DNA of 64,000 nucleotides from Serripes groenlandicus (GCA_031761405.1 JASEVX010000001.1:26622854-26686853), one strand, 5' to 3'; shown: positions 22,660 through 33,404, counted from the stretch's first letter. Notes: generated by a model not told the origin, from the sequence alone. Numbers and translations: made by a program.

Positions 22660-23948
22660 TTGTGAGAAAAGGCCTAATATGCAAAACTTGAACCCAAAAT
22701 TGTAACTTCACAAAGGGCCATAATTTATAGTAAATTCAGTCAGGAATTACCTAATCTGATTGTTTGGTACCTTTAAAGACTATATTGAAGCTTTAAATCA
22801 ATCTCTGAGTGGTCACTGAGATGTGTGCATTATCGTGCCATGCATGCAAAATTAGAACCAAATTTTAAAAGTCAAACAAGGCCATAATTTGTACTAAATT
22901 CATACAACAGTTATCTAACTTGACTGTCTGACACCCCTGAAGACATGAATGAAGTTTTAAGTCAATATCATTAGTGGTTACGCCCGTTATGGAGATATAT
23001 CCATGCAATTACCTTGCATGCAATACTTTAACCAGAAGTTCTAAGTAAAAAAGGGCCAGAATGTGCATGATATGCTGGAAAGAGTTATTAAACTTAGTTG
23101 TTTATATAGGTGTGATGGTAAGGAAGAGTTGTATAAAGTTTCAATACAATGCATCAAGTAGTTACTAGGATATGGACTCTTAATGTCGATGCACGCAAAA
23201 CCTTAACCAGAATTTATAAGTAAAAAAGGGGCTACAATTTGCATATTGTGGAAAGAGTGATCAAACTTGATTGTTTATATAGGTATGATAGTTGGGAAGG
23301 GTTGTATAAAGTTTCAATGCAATGCATCAATTAATACTAGGATATGGACTCTTAATGTCGTTGCACGCAAAACTTCAACCAAAATTCCTAAGAAAAAAAG
23401 GGACTATAACGTGCAGTAAATGCAGGATAGAGTTATCTTGATAATATACATAGGTGTGATAGTTGGGAAGCGTTGTATAAAGTTTCAATGCAATGCATCG
23501 AGAAAATACAGATGGACTCTTAATGTAGTTGCACGCGAAACTTTAACCAGAATTTCTAAGTCCAAAAAGGTGCATAATTGTATCAAAATCTGATATAGAG
23601 TATTGGGACTTTTCCTGCAAGGTCATTTCATGATGTCAAATAGGTGTGTGAAGTTTCAAAGCAATACCATCTGTGGTATTTGAGAAAAAGCCTTGCATGC
23701 AAAACTTTAACCAAAATTTCAAAGTCCGAAAAGGGGCATAATTGTGTCAAAATCTGATATAGAGTTATGGGACTTGTCCTGCAAGGTCATTTGATGATTT
23801 CAAATAGGTGTGTGAAGTTTCAAAGAAATAGCATATGTGGTATTTGAGAAAAAGCATTGCATGCAAAACATTTACCAAAGTTGCAACCCCGATGCCGACG
23901 CACAAGTGACTGTAATAGCTCTCATATTCTTCGAACAGTCGAGCTAAA
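22660..23948 (+). repeat. Tandem-core element, about seven units
   Basis: Units of about 165-180 bp with GCAAAACTTTAACCAG, AAAAAGGGGCATAATTG and AAGTTTCAAAGCAAT. It ends with CCGATGCCGACGC and AGCTCTCATATTCTTCGAA ... CAGTCGAGCTAAA (about 23918-23948). Confidence 0.75.
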
Positions 23949-23954
23949 AATTGA

Positions 23955-24320
23955 TTTCCCCCTTTCCCACATGTGACAAATTTAATACGCCTCTGCTACA
24001 GACCATTGTTGAAAACATTTTGACAAAAGAGAAAAATTGATCTTATGAACAATTTCCTCTTTTGCCACAATGTTTTAAACTCTATTCAATATATATACTT
24101 TCATTTCTAGAGATTTTCCATACATTTGCTTATATGTTTTCAAAGTCATCTCCTGCAAATTTGTTGTATGTCGGAAAAGGCATGCTAAAAAATTATTTTG
24201 CCACAATGTTTTCAACTCTATTTAATATTTATACTTTCATTTATAGAGAATTTCCCTACATTTGCCGTTATGTTTTTAAAGTCATCTGCTGCAAATTTGT
24301 TGTATGTCGGAAAGGGTAAA
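23955..24320. mobile_element. Two adjoining MITE-like copies, CTGCAGCAGAC family
   Basis: TTTCCCACATGTGACAAAT at about 23962 begins the first. GTCATCTCCTGCAAATTTG near 24144 and GTCATCTGCTGCAAATTTG near 24281 close the first and second. The second appears to be a partial duplication of the first half. The plus-strand frame spanning both is not a gene. Confidence 0.6.
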
Positions 24321-24390
24321 CCAACAAAATGAAATATAAATCTAAACAGCCCAAACTGACAAAAATAGATATCCATTCTGTTTTGATTTG

Positions 24391-24602
24391 CTTAACCTTT
24401 CACGTCATGGACATGACTATAGTAGAATGTGTGTGACTAATGTATATCCAGATCAGCCTACACATCTACAGTCTGATCAGGTTCTACACTGTTCTCTTAT
24501 GATTCATTCAGTTAACGAAGTGAACAGTGTAGATTCTGATCAGACTTCATGGATGTGGTCTGCCATGTGATCAAAGGCATATATATAAGGGAAAGGGTTA
24601 AG
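24391..24602. mobile_element. MITE with CTTAACC(T)TTT termini
   Basis: Terminal inverted repeat CTTAACCTTT (24391) / AAAGGGTTAAG (ends 24602). Internally, GTCTGATCAGGTTCTACACTG is mirrored by CAGTGTAGATTCTGATCAGAC around 24500. About 212 bp, non-coding. A related degraded copy may lie at 63770-63930. Confidence 0.7.
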
Positions 24603-24626
24603 TTAATTATAACTGTGCATTATAGT

Positions 24627-25196
24627 CTACACAAACATGCTTAATTTTTGAAATGTTGTTAACCATAAATCATTGTCAAAGTATATCCTTTCAATATGCA
24701 TGTCATTCCGAGTCCATACACAAAAATCACCCCAGGTCAGGCCACTAATAGCAATTTGTCCCATCACCTGTAAATAGTATGCATGTGTTTTATTCAGGGA
24801 GTATGTCCCATCACCATTTGACTTAAGGCACTGGGAGTCTTTGTAGCTGTCCTTAAGTGGACATTTAACTTCCGGCACACCGAATGAACTTATCTCATTT
24901 GGATAATACACAATCCGGTCTAGGGAACTTCCCAGAAAGGGGGCTGCTGGATTAACTAAAAAGCTGCATGTTTTTACATTCATATTTGTGTGTGTGCTGT
25001 ATTCGAAGACAGCATTCCCTTCATTCTCAATACCATGTTTCATAGCATGAGTTTGAATATTTCTTGGTGATGTTAACCGATCAGTTAATGTCTCAAAGTC
25101 CTTTTTACGTATCACTATATCCTTGAATTTGGATGATGTCAGTCTTTTTGGCCTCAGTTTATGCCACTCAGGGCAATCACTTTGTTTTCTGTTCAT
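24627..25196 (-). CDS. YqaJ-like nuclease domain, longest intact open segment of the broken gene
   Basis: This is the uninterrupted 189-residue stretch downstream of the last in-frame stop. In order it has an N-terminal WHKLRPKR segment with Arg and Ser/Thr, a helix ending MKHGIENEGNAVFEY (expected G-x-x-x-E), GSSLDR in place of the usual G-x-SPDG, then PEVKCP with the metal-binding Glu and Lys, then a C-terminal YYLQVMGQIAISG helix. The order matches PF09588-type nucleases. It starts at an internal Met only because of the upstream TAG, so independent expression is doubtful. The Pro-to-Leu and Gly-to-Arg changes around the Asp suggest loss of activity. Confidence 0.6.
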   Translation of the reverse strand: MNRKQSDCPEWHKLRPKRLTSSKFKDIVIRKKDFETLTDRLTSPRNIQTHAMKHGIENEGNAVFEYSTHTNMNVKTCSFLVNPAAPFLGSSLDRIVYYPNEISSFGVPEVKCPLKDSYKDSQCLKSNGDGTYSLNKTHAYYLQVMGQIAISGLTWGDFCVWTRNDMHIERIYFDNDLWLTTFQKLSMFV

Positions 25197-25209
25197 TTCC
25201 TCAATTTCC

Positions 25210-25797
25210 TATGCTTCAGACTGGGAAATATTCATTCCATCCATGAACAGTTGTTCACTTTCACTTAAAACTACATGGTACGGACATGTCAGGTCATGGG
25301 TAGAAATAGGCAGAGTAGGAAATATTGTTCCATCATGAAAACGAATAATAGTTCCATCCGACTTGGGCTCTGGTAGCTGATGAGCCAGACTACTTCCAAT
25401 AAATACACTATCGAACGCGGTTATCTTGGTACTTATAGTTCCTAAGTCATCAGGTAACACTTGCATAAACTGGATGTTGTTGTGTAAGCCTTAAGGGTAA
25501 TACACATGCATATTTATAGGATTGTACAGTGTACTACACACACATTGTTCTGACTGCATATTCCTGGCAGCTTAAACTTCGGTCAGTGACCTTGGAACTA
25601 TACCATGTGTTCATGGTGGTACTTGCCATTGCTGTTGACATGATGTTTTAGACACAAGATCTGGAACTGCTTTAAATTTCAGCGTCTTGTAGTGGGCAAG
25701 CTGGTATACTAGAGCTGCAACATGTGCACATGTATGAACCTTTCCCTGCTATGCATCCACATGACTGGCTCTCAATGTCCTTTTTATTGATTGATAT
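25210..25797 (-). other. SWIM zinc-finger region of the broken SWIM/YqaJ gene
   Basis: The minus-strand acceptor GTTTATTTTCAG sits just before 25797. Reading SQSCGCIAGKG and, after a one-base shift, HTCAHVAALVYQLAHY gives the C-x-C ... C-x-H pattern of SWIM fingers, which bind nucleic acid or protein. QQQWQVPP follows, a conserved-looking link to the YqaJ part, and then stops. Confidence 0.65.
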
Positions 25798-27055
25798 CTG
25801 AAAATAAACACAATTGTCATGCACTATTTGGAAAATACTTTTTGGTGTAGAGGCAAACATCTCATCCAGAAGTTGCAGGTTCAAATATCAAAATAGATGG
25901 GAATTCACTGTGATTACCACTGATCCTAAAACAGTCATGGATAATTTTTCGAAACATAGGATTGATCATCTCATCAAATATAAGCTTAATTAAGCCTAGT
26001 GGCAGCTTTCTGTACATTCAATGTAGAATAAACATCCAGCTTACTGTACAATTTATGTAAAATAAATACTTATAGTGTTTAACTTTTAACTTATTCCATA
26101 AAACTACAACATCAATTCATTTAAACTAAGTCAATTAGTCATTAGAAATAATAAAATCAAATCATTCTAATCAAGAACTTATGTATTCCAATCTAGAGTC
26201 TAGACTGTCAGTCACAGGTAATATAGTGCATGTATATTTGTTTATGAAAAATACTGTATTTACTTATTGTGTATTACAAATTATAAATGTAACTTACATG
26301 TAGAGACCACGGGGCTTCGTTCTTCTTCATAGATTTGTAGCATTTTCCTCTGACGAGACACCCTCGAACATGCACTTTACTGAAAGAAAGATGTAAACAA
26401 GTTTTATTTTTGATCTTCGTACATTGCCGTGTAAGTGTCCTGTACTGTAATTATAAACAATAACATCTTAATGTTAACAGCTCAGTCGTCAGTCATATAT
26501 CACATTTTTTTAAATTCGGAATGACTAATTTTCATGCAACAATTGGTTGAACAAAGACGGAAAATTATGAAAAAAGGAGCTTTAGGACTTACATGTTTCA
26601 AAGATTGCGTGCAGTCAGAGATTGCGTGCAGTCAGAGTTAAAACATGACTCAAGCATCATATTGCATTTGGAAGTCGAATTTAATAATGGCAGTGTAAAC
26701 AAAACAAAAACTTGCTAAAACTTACATTTCACAGGAAGGCTAATACATACCAGAGAAATATACACACACGTTTATATGTCCATACTTGTTACAATGTAAA
26801 CACAATTTTACCACCGAATTAAATTTAGACTACACGTCTATTTTTAACCATCGCGACACTGTTGCATAAATCTGAACTTTCAACTTTCAACTTACCTTCA
26901 ATTATATGAACGTACGATCCATGGAAGAATTTGTAACCTTTATCAAGATGTTTCACAGGAACTTTGGAATGTTTCGGAGTTATTGAAACAACATCGCTCA
27001 TAGAAAAATATCGGGAACATTACTCAAATTATTCGTCCAACCTGGGTCACGTAAA

Positions 27056-27110
27056 CCTTTTGACGCCATGTTTGATAATCGATAATTCTAAGCGTTGAGG
27101 CGTCAAAAGG
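27056..27110. repeat. 12-bp inverted repeat upstream of the SWIM/YqaJ start
   Basis: CCTTTTGACGCC (27056-27067) and GGCGTCAAAAGG (27099-27110) are perfect complements around a 31-nt loop, 55 bp upstream of the ATG at 27001. It could be an element end or a promoter motif. Nothing more can be said from one copy. Confidence 0.6.
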
Positions 27111-27113
27111 ATC

Positions 27114-27142
27114 AATGGAATAGAATAGAATAGAATAATTTT
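27114..27142 (+). repeat. Short (GAATA)n tract
   Basis: About four GAATA pentamers before a T-rich stretch. Confidence 0.6.
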
Positions 27143-27439
27143 ATTGGATTCATACACTGCTCGTAAATACATTCATTCGAACTTGATAGCACGAGTTAAA
27201 ACGTATTTCTTCATGAAACTTTATTTTCACCACTCATTAGCCTCAACTTATTCTTCAAAATTCAGATATTTTGACTGGTGTATGGTACTTTTTACTTAGG
27301 TGATATTAGGCGGAGACATTTTTTCAGTTGGTTTCCGAATTTACTCTGTATCTCTGTTTGAAATCAGGCAGCCAATTGATGTATGGTTTTCAAAATCCAC
27401 ACTACTAAAGACGGTACCGGAGTGGTACCGTCCAAAAAT

Positions 27440-27770
27440 CCAAATGTTTGACCCCAAAACCCGTTTGATATGTTGAAGTACTTCATTTATGAAATATGTG
27501 TGCAAAATTTGAAATCAATTTAACAAAAAATGAGGAAGCTTTGACCAAATTTCAAAGTCAACTCAGTATCTTTAGCATACAATGTGAAGAAGAGTATTAG
27601 ATATAACTATATTCCAAAAATGAAAGCTCTAGTACCAGTACTTATTCAGAAAAGTTAAAACAAAACGTAACTTTAACGTTAAGCTAAACGCAAATGTTTG
27701 ACGCCCCCGTCGCCATCGCCAGAAAAGCAACACCTTAGTCTCGCATTCGCAACTTCGTCGCAGCGAGACA
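27440..27770 (+). repeat. Dispersed repeat, copy 2, with TCTCGC...GCGAGA end
   Basis: Matches 17480-17765. It ends in a hairpin-like TCTCGCATTCGC ... CGCAGCGAGAC (27740-27772). Just upstream, at 27412-27434, GACGGTACC-GGAGT-GGTACCGTC is a perfect 9-bp inverted repeat. Confidence 0.65.
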
Positions 27771-27779
27771 AAAATATAA

Positions 27780-28330
27780 CTGCTTGAGTAAATTGGTTTC
27801 TGGACAATGACCTTTGTCTTTCCAAACTTATACTTCAAACATACATCCTGTACAATTTCAAGATCTTGTGTCCTAAAAAATGTTTCAATATTTATCATGA
27901 GTTACATCCAGCTACAAGCACAGCCTCGGTAGCTCAGTCGGTAGTGACGCGGGCTGTCAATCCAGGGGTTGTGAGTGTGAATCCCGGCTTGGCCATCTTT
28001 CTTTCCGACGTTTGACAAAAGTCAATGCGACAAGTGTCATTCGTCTTCCAGCAATGGGCTAAGTCTATGTTGAAAAGCAGCCACTTGCTTAGGAAGATTG
28101 TTGTGTAGAGTGATTGTGTGAGAAAACCAGGAAACACATGAGTAGGTGAACTGGCTGCCCTGATATGACTGAGAAAATGTTAAAAACGTCCTTAAACCCC
28201 AATCAATCAATACAGGTACTATAAAAGTCTAACAGGGCTCGAGTTAAGGGGAAAAAACAGCATGTTATCATTAGCTAGAGTAAATCAGTTCCTGGATAAA
28301 AAGCTATGCCAACATTTTTCAGCTTACCAT
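27780..28330. repeat. Segmental-duplication copy split by a SINE
   Basis: 27780-27912 and 28211-28330 are continuous with each other when compared with 10100-10280 and 12280-12500. The SINE at 27922-28210 lies between. It ends at the same TTTCAGCTTACCATGATCAG exon boundary as the other copies. Confidence 0.7.
27922..28210 (+). mobile_element. Full-length tRNA-derived SINE with Meta-like 3' domain
   Basis: tRNA-like head with A box TAGCTCAGTCGGTAG and a B box mutated to GTGTGAATCCC. The body has GACAAAAGTCAATGCGACAA. The tail has CTGATATGACTGAG and CCTTAAACCCCAATCAATC. Near-identical to 39503-39788. Flanks TACAAGCAC (27913-27921) and TACAGGTAC (28211-28219) agree at 7 of 9 bases and look like an aged target duplication. 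Confidence 0.9.
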
Positions 28331-28390
28331 GATCAGCAGGATCTGAGCGTTCAAGGGAATCTTCAACTACATGGTTATCTTTAACAGCAT
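28328..28390 (-). pseudogene. Small acidic exon (63 nt), second copy
   Basis: Same length, acceptor (TACTTTTCAG) and donor (GTAAGC) as 13990-14052. Encodes AVKDNHVVEDSLERSDPADH in phase 2. The ends are identical and the middle is diverged. Confidence 0.5.
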
Positions 28391-28641
28391 CTGAAAAGTA
28401 TTGATGGAAGATGGTCGCCTGTGCTTAGATCACCTATGTTATGTTGATAGTCCCATGCAATTCTAAGTCTCATTATTTCTAGTTGCCTTTCTTTTCAGCT
28501 ATTGAGTGACAGTACCTTTTGAACTTCTTCATTCTTGTGCGGTCCTATGTAATGTTTTGTAATATTTGTTGAGTTGCTACCACACTAGAGACAGAAGTTG
28601 ACACTATCCTATGGTATTTTATCCTCCTCATTGGAGCATCA

Positions 28642-28837
28642 TTAAACAGTCATTACTTTCAAGGAATATCCTGGACTTTCACCACTTTCAACTGAAATTT
28701 TCAATAAAATTGGTTCAACTAATTCAGAGGGTGGTTGACTCAAGGGTGGATCCTCTGAGTCAGGTACATAGACATAATCATCTGGGGATTCCTCAAAAGA
28801 TTCTGAGGACTTAAGGGAACCACTTACATATATGGAA
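28642..28837 (-). pseudogene. Acidic exon, second copy, acceptor lost
   Basis: Minus-strand copy of the exon at 9427-9596, still open (SSESFEESPDDYVYVPDSED), but the acceptor AG has become GG (TTTCGG), so it would not be spliced in. A short insertion shifts the frame near the 3' end, and it stops at TAA 28642-28644. In this copy the exon lies upstream of the 63-nt exon, whereas in the 9-14 kb copy it lies downstream, so the segment was rearranged. Confidence 0.5.
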
Positions 28838-29344
28838 TCCGAAATATATCATTAAAATAGTTGTTAATTAAACTCAAATTATTGCATGGGTAAATCCTCA
28901 AGTATGCATATAATCAGTCAGTTTCGCAAAAACACACCTAAATACAAGCAATTTACAGCAAAGATTCAAACAAACATATTCAGAACGCTTAGCTAACATG
29001 GTCATCCTTGTATAAATGAAAATGAGACCTATATTTTAAGAATAGAATGCCCTTGTCTTTATGATACACACATGCATCCTGAGGTACAACTTCAAGAACT
29101 TAAATGCACAATTCAAGTTTCTTCCCAATCCAAATACATGTCTACAGCTACATCACAAAAGCTTCCTTGTTGAAATACTATTCGATTATTAAAAAAGATA
29201 TAGTTTCATATTTCAATTATATGTTTATTGAATAATAGCAAACATTCTGAGGTACATTTTTATCAAGCATAAAATCAACATTCTCTTCCTGGTAAAAATG
29301 AAAATGAGACCTAGATTGAATACATCAAATGATTTACTGCTTAT

Positions 29345-29875
29345 ATTGTCTTTTGTAGGTATAAGTTCAATTTACCCCTTTTGTGATGACGCGAGGTTAC
29401 TATGATTTTGTAACCAATCAATACCGATTGATCAAAGTAGGTAGAGGATTACTGAAGTAATATTCCTATTCAAGTTTCTTAATATCAGAGAATGACTTTA
29501 AACAAATGGAATTTCCAAATGTTGTCATTTAGCCCCTTTTCTGATGCCTCCGGACTGCAATGTTTTTCCCCCAATCAGTATGCATTGAACACTCTCTGTA
29601 GAGGGTCACACAAGGAACATTTCTACCAAATGATATTGGAATCTGACATGCAGATTCAGAGGAGAAGATTTTTAAAATTAGGACTTTTTGCCCCCTTTCT
29701 GATAACACAGCTACAAAAGTTCTCGAAGGAATTTAAATCTTTGAACAATTTTGACAGAGGGCTACCAATGAAACTGGTCCTGTGGTTAAGGAGGAGATGA
29801 TGTTTAAAGTTTAAAGTTAAGGACGGACGATGAACAAAAAGTGACCAGAATAACTCACTCTAAAACGCAATAGTA
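29345..29875 (+). repeat. Tandem-core repeat inserted in the segmental copy
   Basis: Carries CACAAGGAACATTTCTACC, CTTTGAACAATTTTGACAG and CTGTGGTTAAGGAGGAGATG, and ends with GGACGGACGATGAAC. It is the reverse complement of the family at 33757-34230. The 102-residue plus-strand frame inside is not protein-like. Confidence 0.65.
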
Positions 29876-29949
29876 AAAAACATCTTAAGGTCAGAACTCT
29901 GCTCAAAATGTCACAATGTGCGTGCCTTTCATATGTACAACTATAATAC

Positions 29950-30145
29950 AAACTTGAAGCAGAAATTCAGACTAAAATATGGAAAGTCTATGTTAATGAA
30001 GGTAGCATAGAAGAAAAGAGTTGAAAACATTGTTGCAAACATATTGCCTGCCCACTATGAGCAAGTTATCCCTTTGTGACAATACGTTCAAAAGTCATCA
30101 AGTGCAAATGCCTCAAAATGCTCTGCAAGTGGGAAAGGGGTATTG
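29950..30145. mobile_element. MITE-like repeat, CTGCAGCAGAC family, degraded
   Basis: Contains GAAAACATTGTTGCAAACAT ... GTTCAAAAGTCATCAAGTGCA and ends GTGGGAAAGGGG. No strong internal hairpin remains. Confidence 0.45.
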
Positions 30146-30739
30146 CATTTCTGGAAAAAAGAGATTATTTGTTACAAGCATACCTAAATAAAAGCTGTGT
30201 TCAATGAAGTAAAGAAACTATTGGTTTACTTCCTTATTACATACAAATTACATTTTAGATTATATCAGTGTTGTAAAGTGAAAACATAATCCACTAAACT
30301 GTCAAACATACAAGGTTACTACAGCAGAAGACTATAAAAAAAATCTAGACAAAAATATATATATGATGTGGCATCTGATCTTTTTCAAATCAAAACATAT
30401 TATGTCATGCTCAGACTAAAATTGGTGGTAATCAACTATATTGTGAGGCTATCAGTTCTAGACACAGAGAAAGTATGAATTCATCAATCTTTCATTAATT
30501 TTCTTTTTTTTAAATATAACTTGTGGGGAGACTGGCTAGATATTACCATTACTCATAATAATAAAATGAGAGTCTAAAACACTGACAAATTGAGTAGACC
30601 AAGATCAGAAGACAATATTGCTCTAAACTGGGTATGCACATGCACAATGTACTCTAAAACATTTTTCAGTTCATACTCCTAGTATCAACATATTTCAAAA
30701 TTCATACATCAACCTTCAACAACAAATAATATGGTTTCT

Positions 30740-31760
30740 GTTTATGATTGGGGTTTTATGCCATTTCAACAGTATTTTGGTTATATCCCAGCAACAGTTT
30801 GCTTATACATAATACAATTTCATTAGTTAGGCTATGAAAACGTGCCTTGCCTACAGGCAATCCACCATGATCTGCTGTGGGCAGGAAACAAAACTGCCTT
30901 GTTAAAGCAGCATAGCAGCAGTTCTAGTTATTCGCTCATGCGAGCAATCAAAACTGCTGCAGGGCTGTTTCCTTGATGCGGTATTTTCATTTGTTAACTT
31001 TTCATAATAAACACATCAAAGAAATGAATTACAGACCTGCCAATGCATACATGATTGTATCATAATTCAGTAACCACTTGAAAACATCAATAACTCTCTA
31101 CAATAAACATCAGTCTGAGCATGCATATGATCTGATCAATCAGATCAAGTTGCACAGAGGTGTACGTTGGTCTGAATCTATGCTAGTCACAAAGACCATC
31201 AGTCTGGTTCTCACAGAATGACACTCAAATATGCTGTTTCATTTTGTGCATATAGAAATACAGCAAACAATGTCTGTACACATATCCATTGGCAAAAGAT
31301 GAAGACCCAGATTAGTAAAACATGCAGGTTCACAACATAGGAACAAATTCCAGTTTTATGTTATTCAAAATGAACATTTCTTCTGCAAAGTTACTCACAA
31401 TGCTTATCTGTAGAGCATAAAAAGCATGGGTGTATCATTTTGAAAGCTGAATGATAGAATAGTTAAAAAAAATGTCATGTAAACGAAAAAATATCTTGGG
31501 AAACTTTGTTCAACAAAAATTATTATGAGCAAGATGTCAAAGTTCATACATCAACCTTAAAATAAACATACAATGATTCTATTTATAATTGAGATCTACA
31601 CCATTTCAACAGTATAAATTTCAGTTATATCCCAGCACAGTTCACTTAAACATAATACATGGTTTTTCAAATCAGTACTAGGTTAAGAAAATGTGCCTAG
31701 CCCACATGCACTCCACCATGATCTGCTGTGAGCGGGCAAAAAGGCTGGCACACCTAGTTT
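30740..31760 (-). repeat. Two reversed SINE-tail-like copies
   Basis: 30740-30895 and 31580-31735 share ATTTCAACAGTAT, GTTATATCCCAGCA and TCCACCATGATCTGCTGTG. Read on the minus strand these match the 3' domain of the SINEs here. They are about 840 bp apart and look like a local duplication. The sequence between holds no recognisable gene. Confidence 0.5.
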
Positions 31761-31780
31761 TACCAGATAAGAGGCATGTT

Positions 31781-32012
31781 AACCCTTTCCCACATACAAC
31801 AAATCAGCAGCAGACAACTTTGATAACATTTGGGTAAAAAACATAGAAAGTCTCCATAAATGTAGGTATGCTTACTGTTCACAGTTGAAAACATTGTGAC
31901 AAAAAAAGAAATTGCTCAATTTGAACAATTCCTCCTTTTAGCACGATGTCTTCAAAAGTCGACTGCTGCAGAAGCATAAGAAAACGTCTCAGGTCTGTAT
32001 GTGAGTAACAGT
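31781..32012. mobile_element. MITE-like repeat, CTGCAGCAGAC family, well preserved
   Basis: Left end TTAACCCTTTCCCACATAC, right end GTCTGTATGTGAG. ATCAGCAGCAGACAACTTTG mirrors AAAGTCGACTGCTGCAG. Internal hairpin AAATTGCTC AATTTG AACAATT. About 230 bp. Confidence 0.65.
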
Positions 32013-32029
32013 GCTCTGTGAAAACCAAC

Positions 32030-32656
32030 CTGATCTTACAGCAGACTCATTATAGTCAAACAAAGGGAAACAATTGGAACAGGTTGACAGGCTCTGCTTT
32101 CCAAATGAGTTTGGGACAGTTTGATTTAATGATCTAGCAAGCGCATATGGATCACACTTATTCTGCATTACAGCCTTCTAAATCACTTTTGAAAATACTT
32201 CTTGACTTGAGTAGTTAAAGACTTTTTTCATTAAATTGTACAACTGGTTTCCTTCATGTGTTTCTTATGGCTTATGTCTGACCATCTTTGTACAAAATGG
32301 GAAACCGTTTCCTGAATTTTCAACATGGTTGATGCATCGTCATCCATAATAAAAGTTAATTACGACATAGACATTCATATTCCTATTTTCTATCTCGAGC
32401 ACAAGACAGCGCGCCACATCTGGTTCAAAAGCTTTAGAACTACCATGCCAGTTTCTTCAACACTGATGGATGGGCATTGATTCACCTTTACTTTCATGAA
32501 AGCTACATTGTCTACAGTCTTTAGATCTAAGTCCAAATGCAACACATTTTCCTGACTTGATCCCCACTAGAGTGGCTATTATAGATCCATCCCGATCCAC
32601 CCTTCTGCGAATCCATGTCATATTTGAATTGAATATATGGAGTCTTGTCTACAGTA
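32030..32656 (-). pseudogene. Decayed Mutator-like transposase exon
   Basis: Minus strand. An acceptor (TTTTTCAG) at 32657-32658 opens an exon that, allowing for frameshifts, keeps a recognisable order: KYDMDSQKGGSG (family: D-M-x-W-Q-K-R), a C-x-x-C pair (CRQCSFHESKGE), HQC, NWHGSSKAFEP, then IMDDDAST, RWSDISHKK, QNKCDP and TVPNSFGKQ. This is the pattern I know for the metazoan Mutator-like transposase domain, a DDE-type enzyme. The Trp of D-M-x-W is Ser here. A TAG ends the first open stretch, with at least two further stops and two frame changes. It is dead. The family call comes from memory of motif order, without an alignment. Confidence 0.6.
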
Positions 32657-32859
32657 CTGAAAAATGAAACAAGAGGTTGATAAATACCTGGCTTTGATAT
32701 AATGTTAATTAAGTCATATTGCAATCTACTAAAGACATATAAACACATGTGTTTATATGTCTCTGAATCTACAAAGTTTATTCAGAATAGCAGAATTTTG
32801 AATTAATTTCAATTAAATAATTTATGACTATGATAGAATATTTTATGTGTATGTTTGAT

Positions 32860-33090
32860 TTCTAAAGTGTTTTTTCTTAACCCAAATTGGGGCCCCATTC
32901 ACAATCAAAAGACACCTCTCTTTTTCACAAAAGTAGGCCCAAATTTCACAAAAGCTGTCTTTCATCATATTTTACATGTCACTATTTTCGTAATTGATAG
33001 GGCCCTGGTTACAAAACAGCGTAAAAAACATACTGATTTCTACAGGCTTTGTTTTATTTGGGTATTATGCTGTTTTCAACATTATTTCAG
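32860..33090 (+). repeat. Dispersed repeat shared with 47890-48110
   Basis: Both have AAATTGGGGCCCCATTC-like text, TTCACAAAAGTAGGC, TTTACATGTCACTATTTTC and CTGGTTACAAAACAGCG. Different frames are open in the two copies, so coding is unlikely. Confidence 0.6.
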
Positions 33091-33282
33091 CGACAGCTTG
33101 CTTATTCATAAATCCTTAGTAAAAATCCTTGAAATTTAACTGAATGTGGTCAATATGCTAATATATCAAGATAAAAATCAGTTAAATGACTGTCAGATGA
33201 ACCCCCCACCCCCTTCAATGTGTTGTAAACTCATAAACTAATAGGCTAACATCATAGAAAATTATAATTAAAAGTGAATTAC

Positions 33283-33404
33283 CTAAACTAAAGTTGCCCC
33301 TTTTGCTCGTCGTTTGGTTATTTCTACAGAATTCACAGTGCTTTCGCTTTCTGCACGTTTAGAAGATACAAATCTGCCACCCTTAGCTTAGTTTGCGCGG
33401 ACAT
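33283..33404 (-). pseudogene. Possible first exon of the Mutator-like gene
   Basis: Minus strand ATG at 33402-33404. It reads MSAQTK and, after a one-base shift, KGGRFVSSKRAESEST then VEITKRRAKGATLV, followed by a GTAATT donor at 33281-33282. A short basic N-terminus is what these proteins usually have. The link to the exon at 32656 is inferred from strand and position only. It could be an unrelated frame. Confidence 0.35.

Larger units (their letters stand above)
24627..27001 (-). pseudogene. SWIM zinc finger / YqaJ-type exonuclease gene, broken
   Basis: Minus strand, three exons. Exon 1 (27001-26896) starts ATG and encodes about 35 residues containing LDKGYKFFHGSYVHIIE. Exon 2 (26379-26298) encodes KVHVRGCLVRGKCY and SMKKNEAPW. 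Exon 3 (25797-24627) has a SWIM zinc finger (CGC-IAGKG, then TCAH), and ends in a YqaJ/lambda-exonuclease-like domain with WHKLRPKRLTSSKF, FLGSSLDR, PEVKCPLK and YYLQVMGQI. YqaJ proteins are recombination exonucleases. The E-x-K of the fold (EVK) and an upstream Asp are kept. Breaks: a one-base frameshift inside the SWIM finger (about 25735-25745), TAA at 25491-25493, TAG at 25209-25211 and other stops between. Exon 1 to exon 2 is also off phase by one base, so a small exon or indel is missing. Multi-copy families of this kind are common in invertebrate genomes. Confidence 0.75.
28400..29945. repeat. Second copy of the 9240-10950 segment
   Basis: Matches 9281-9700 and 10400-10950 over long stretches (for example GACTCAAGGGTGGATCCTCT and TTGAATAATAGCAAACATTC). 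Between 29345 and 29875 an unrelated tandem-core repeat replaces the expected text. Confidence 0.75.

Noticed and set aside
29492..29800. 102-codon plus-strand frame
   Set aside because: It lies within a tandem-core repeat that is the reverse complement of the family at 33757. No domain, and not conserved as a frame.
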